Positions 60,301 through 64,000 of a stretch of 64,000 nt of DNA are shown here, piece by piece. The translations under genes and the position numbers were made by a program. The stretch spans positions 125,296,895 to 125,360,894 of the forward strand of contig CM069434.1 in assembly GCA_035610365.1 (NCBI GenBank). The letters run 5' to 3'. Source of the stretch: Aquatica leii (taxonomy: Eukaryota; Arthropoda; Insecta; Coleoptera; Lampyridae). The notes below the pieces were generated by a model, which was not told the origin of the DNA, did no database searches, and saw nothing but the letters and a program-made list of their open reading frames with translations. Positions within the stretch are counted from its first letter, which is position 1. Each line of letters begins with the position of its first letter.

Positions 60301-63300
60301 ATTAATTGTAAACACTTGTATTATTATTGTTTACAGATTCGTCGCCGGAGGGGATGGACGCGTCCGTCCTACTAGTTAGTGGTAAGATTTCACCAATGTT
60401 TTGTGTTTGTTTTTTCTTAAGTAGGAATTAGTTAAAGTTTCGGTGGCCCATATGCTTGCACTATATGCTTGGCTGTATGGTGAGCACAGTGATTAATTTA
60501 GAATTCATTTCTTTATATGTAGTACCTTTGGAAAAATATGTGACAAAAATTCCTGTAAACAAATCTTTTTATGCTTATGAGTTTGTAGCACGTCAATTCA
60601 AGTTGGAGACCTTTATTTTGTAAAATTTTATTAATAAAATGTCTATTTTAATTATTTTAACTAATTTCTGTTAATATATTTTAACCGTATCTTATTGTAT
60701 TTAATATGAATTATGTTTGTAATTAATTGTAAACACTTGTATTATTATTGTTTACAGATTCGTCGCCGGAGGGATGGACGCGTCCGTCCTACTAGTTAGT
60801 GGTAAGATTTCACCAATGTTTTGTGTTTGTTTTTCTTAAGTAGGAATTAGTTAAAGTTTCGGTGGCCCATATGCTTGCACTATATGCTTGGCTGTATGGT
60901 GAGCACAGTGATTAATTTAGAATTCATTTCTTTATATGTAGTACCTTTGGAAAAATATGTGACAAAAAATTTCTGTAAAAAAATCTTTTTATGCTTATGA
61001 GTTTTTAGAACGTCAATTCAAGTTGGAGACCTTTATTTTGTAAAATTTTATTAATAAAATGTCTATTTTAATTATTTTAACTAATTTCTATTAATATATT
61101 TTAACCGTATCTTATTGTATTTAATATGAATTATGTTTGTAATTAATTGTAAACACTTGTATTATTATTGTTTACAGATTCGTCGCCGGAGGGGATGGAC
61201 GCGTCCGTCCTACTAGTTAGTGGTAAGATTTCACCAATGTTTTGTGTTTGTTTTTTCTTAAGTAGGAATTAGTTAAAGTTTCGGTGGCCCATATGCTTGC
61301 ACTATATGCTTGGCTGTATGGTGAGCACAGTGATTAATTTAGAATTCATTTCTTTATATGTAGTACCTTTGGAAAAATATGTGACAAAAAATTTCTGTAA
61401 AAATCTTTTTATGCTTATGAGTTTTTAGAACGTCAATTCAAGTTGGAGACCTTTATTTTGTAAAATTTTATTAATAAAATGTCTATTTTAATTATTTTAA
61501 CTAATTTCTGTTAATATATTTTAACCGTATCTTATTGTATTTAATATGAATTATGTTTGTAATTAATTGTAAACACTTGTATTATTATTGTTTACAGATT
61601 CGTCGCCGGAGGGGATGGACGCGTCCGTCCTACTAGTTAGTGGTAAGATTTCACCAATGTTTTGTGTTTGTTTTTCTTAAGTAGGAATTAGTTAAAGTTT
61701 CGGTGGCCCATATGCTTGCACTATATGCTTGGCTGTATGGTGAGCACAGTGATTAATTTAGAATTCATTTCTTTATATGTAGTACCTTTGGAAAAATATG
61801 TGGCAAAAAATTTCTGTAAAAAAATCTTTTTATGCTTATGAGTTTTTAGAACGTCAATTCAAGTTGGAGACCTTTATTTTGTAAAATTTTATTAATAAAA
61901 TGTCTATTTTAATTATTTTAACTAATTTCTATTAATATATTTTAACCGTATCTTATTGTATTTAATATGAATTATGTTTGTAATTAATTGTAAACACTTG
62001 TATTATTATTGTTTACAGATTCGTCGCCGGAGGATGGACGCGTGCGCCCTCCTAGTTAGTGGTAAGATTTCACCAATGTTTTGTGTTTGTTTTTTCTTAA
62101 GTAGGAATTAGTTAAAGTTTCGGTGGCCCATATGCTTGCACTATATGCTTGGCTGTATGGTGAGCACAGTGATTAATTTAGAATTCATTTCTTTATATGT
62201 AGTACCTTTGGAAAAATATGTGACAAAAAATTTCTGTAAAAATCTTTTTATGCTTATGAGTTTTTAGAACGTCAATTCAAGTTGGAGACCTTTATTTTGT
62301 AAAATTTTATTAATAAAATGTCTATTTTAATTATTTTAACTAATTTCTGTTAATATATTTTAACCGTATCTTATTGTATTTAATATGAATTATGTTTGTA
62401 ATTAATTGTAAACACTTGTATTATTATTGTTTACAGATTCGTCGCCGGAGGATGGACGCGTCCGTCCTACTAGTTAGTGGTAAGATTTCACCAATGTTTT
62501 GTGTTTGTTTTTTCTTAAGTAGGAATTAGTTAAAGTTTCGGTGGCCCATATGCTTGCACTATATGCTTGGCTGTATGGTGAGCACAGTGATTAATTTAGA
62601 ATTCATTTCTTTATATGTAGTACCTTTGGAAGAATATGTGACAAAAAAATTTCTGTAAAAAAATCTTTTTATGCTTATGAGTTTTTAGAACGTCAATTCA
62701 AGTTGGAGACCTTTATTTTGTAAAATTTTATTAATAAAATGTCTATTTTAATTATTTTAACTAATTTCTGTTAATATATTTTAACCGTATCTTATTGTAT
62801 TTAATATGAATTATGTTTGTAATTAATTGTAAACACTTGTATTATTATTGTTTACAGATTCGTCGCCGGAGGATGGACGCGTCCGTCCTACTAGTTAGTG
62901 GTAAGATTTCACCAATGTTTTGTGTTTGTTTTTCTTAAGTAGGAATTAGTTAAAGTTTCGGTGGCCCATATGCTTGCACTATATGCTTGGCTGTATGGTG
63001 AGCACAGTGATTAATTTAGAATTCATTTCTTTATATGTAGTACCTTTGGAAAAATATGTGACAAAAAATTTCTGTAAAAATCTTTTTATGCTTATGAGTT
63101 TTTAGAACGTCAATTCAAGTTGGAGACCTTTATTTTGTAAAATTTTATTAATAAAATGTCTATTTTAATTATTTTAACTAATTTCTGTTAATATATTTTA
63201 ACCGTATCTTATTGTATTTAATATGAATTATGTTTGTAATTAATTGTAAACACTTGTATTATTATTGTTTACAGATTCGTCGCCGGAGGGGATGGACGCG

Positions 63301-64000
63301 TCCGTCCTACTAGTTAGTGGTAAGATTTCACCAATGTTTTGTGTTTGTTTTTTCTTAAGTAGGAATTAGTTAAAGTTTCGGTGGCCCATATGCTTGCACT
63401 ATATGCTTGGCTTTATGGTGAGCACAGTGATTAATTTAGAATTCATTTCTTTATATGTAGTACCTTTGGAAGAATATGTGACAAAAAAATTTCTGTAAAA
63501 AAATCTTTTTATGCTTATGAGTTTTTAGAACGTCAATTCAAGTTGGAGACCTTTATTTTGTAAAATTTTATTAATAAAATGTCTATTTTAATTATTTTAA
63601 CTAATTTCTGTTAATATATTTTAACCGTATCTTATTGTATTTAATATGAATTATGTTTGTAATTAATTGTAAACACTTGTATTATTATTGTTTACAGATT
63701 CGTCGCCGGAGGGAGGGACGCGTCCGTCCTACTAGTTAGTGGTAAGATTTCACCAATGTTTTGTGTTTGTTTTTTCTTAAGTAGGAATTAGTTAAAGTTT
63801 CGGTGGCCCATATGCTTGCACTATATGCTTGGCTGTATGGTGAGCACAGTGATTAATTTAGAATTCATTTCTTTATATGTAGTACCTTTGGAAAAATATG
63901 TGACAAAAAAATTTCTGTAAAAAATCTTTTTATGCTTATGAGTTTTTAGAACGTCAATTCAAGTTGGAGACCTTTATTTTGTAAAATTTTATTAATAAAA

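Larger units (their letters stand above)
41833..64000 (+). repeat. Tandem array of 53 exon-plus-intron units, ~420 bp each
   Basis: Boxes start at 41833, 42256, 42680, 43098 and so on to 63698, with a mean spacing of 420 bp. Each unit is a GC-rich box of 43-45 nt, then GTAAGATTTCACC..., an AT-rich ~375 bp intron-like stretch, and TTATTATTGTTTACAG. Hand count of box length: 45 nt in 30 units, 44 nt in 14 and 43 nt in 9. The short ones lack one or two G in the GGAGGGGATGG run. Intron differences are mostly in A and T run lengths plus a few shared substitutions (for example GGAAGAATATG), so units are homogenised. The array continues past the right edge. The 45-nt box is symmetric, phase 1-1, coding DSSPEGMDASVLLVS; variants at 42256, 43518 and 47302 read I for M. 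Confidence 0.97.

Noticed and set aside
1-64000. tRNA or rRNA genes and telomeric TTAGG repeats
   Set aside because: None could be recognised on reading; only the primer-binding strings of the two LTR elements resemble tRNA sequence.

Overview
The window looks like AT-rich nuclear DNA of an insect. The evidence is a dense mix of arthropod-type mobile elements (piggyBac-like, hAT/ZMYM1-like, Mutator-like and MULE transposase remnants, an errantivirus-type gypsy with an env-like gene, a Mag-like Ty3/gypsy and several LINEs), long (TA)n runs and two large tandem arrays. Nothing fixes the species. No conventional host gene can be recognised; the only candidate host gene is the exon array on the right.

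Layout. (1) 1-10676: satellite array, 43 monomers of about 250 bp (42 complete). (2) 11148-19754: layered remnants. These are a piggyBac-like element (TTAA plus CCCTAG terminus) interrupted by a dead gypsy pol fragment, a hAT/ZMYM1-like transposase interrupted by a MULE C-terminal fragment, a short GC-rich block, a duplicated ~410 bp segment with an exon-like box, and the C-terminal half of a minus-strand Mutator-like transposase. (3) 19755-38903: a nested nest. A minus-strand LINE lies in the Mutator-like transposase gene, whose other half is at 38904-39887. That LINE was itself invaded by an errantivirus-type gypsy (23969-31128, in a TA run) and by a Mag-like Ty3/gypsy (31757-38100, duplication CATTT). 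The Mag-like gag was then hit by a second LINE (32959-34477, 11-bp duplication). A 510-bp solo LTR (duplication CTAT) sits in the N-terminal half of the Mutator-like gene. A hammerhead-ribozyme-like motif and a stretch bounded by repeated CACTTCC motifs lie in the left part of the nest. (4) 39888-41042: non-coding, with two hairpins and a TATA-like box. (5) 41043-64000: a small ATG-containing exon followed by 53 tandem copies of a ~420 bp unit. Each unit carries a GC-rich box of about 45 nt, cleanly bounded by a 3' splice site and a GTAAGA donor. In 30 copies the box is exactly 45 nt and symmetric (phase 1-1), so splicing would add the 15 residues DSSPEGMDASVLLVS each time. In 23 copies (44 or 43 nt) it would cause a frameshift and stop.

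The most interesting signal is this right-hand array: either a gene made of one serially duplicated mini-exon, or a satellite built from an exon whose box holds a conserved GGACGCGTCC dyad. The left array also has an exon-like box between splice-like signals, and the 17.4-18.5 kb duplication shows the same architecture, so duplicated splice-bounded boxes occur three times in 64 kb.

All transposase and retroelement genes seen here are broken. Copy counts and coordinates were read by eye from the sequence; nothing was aligned computationally.
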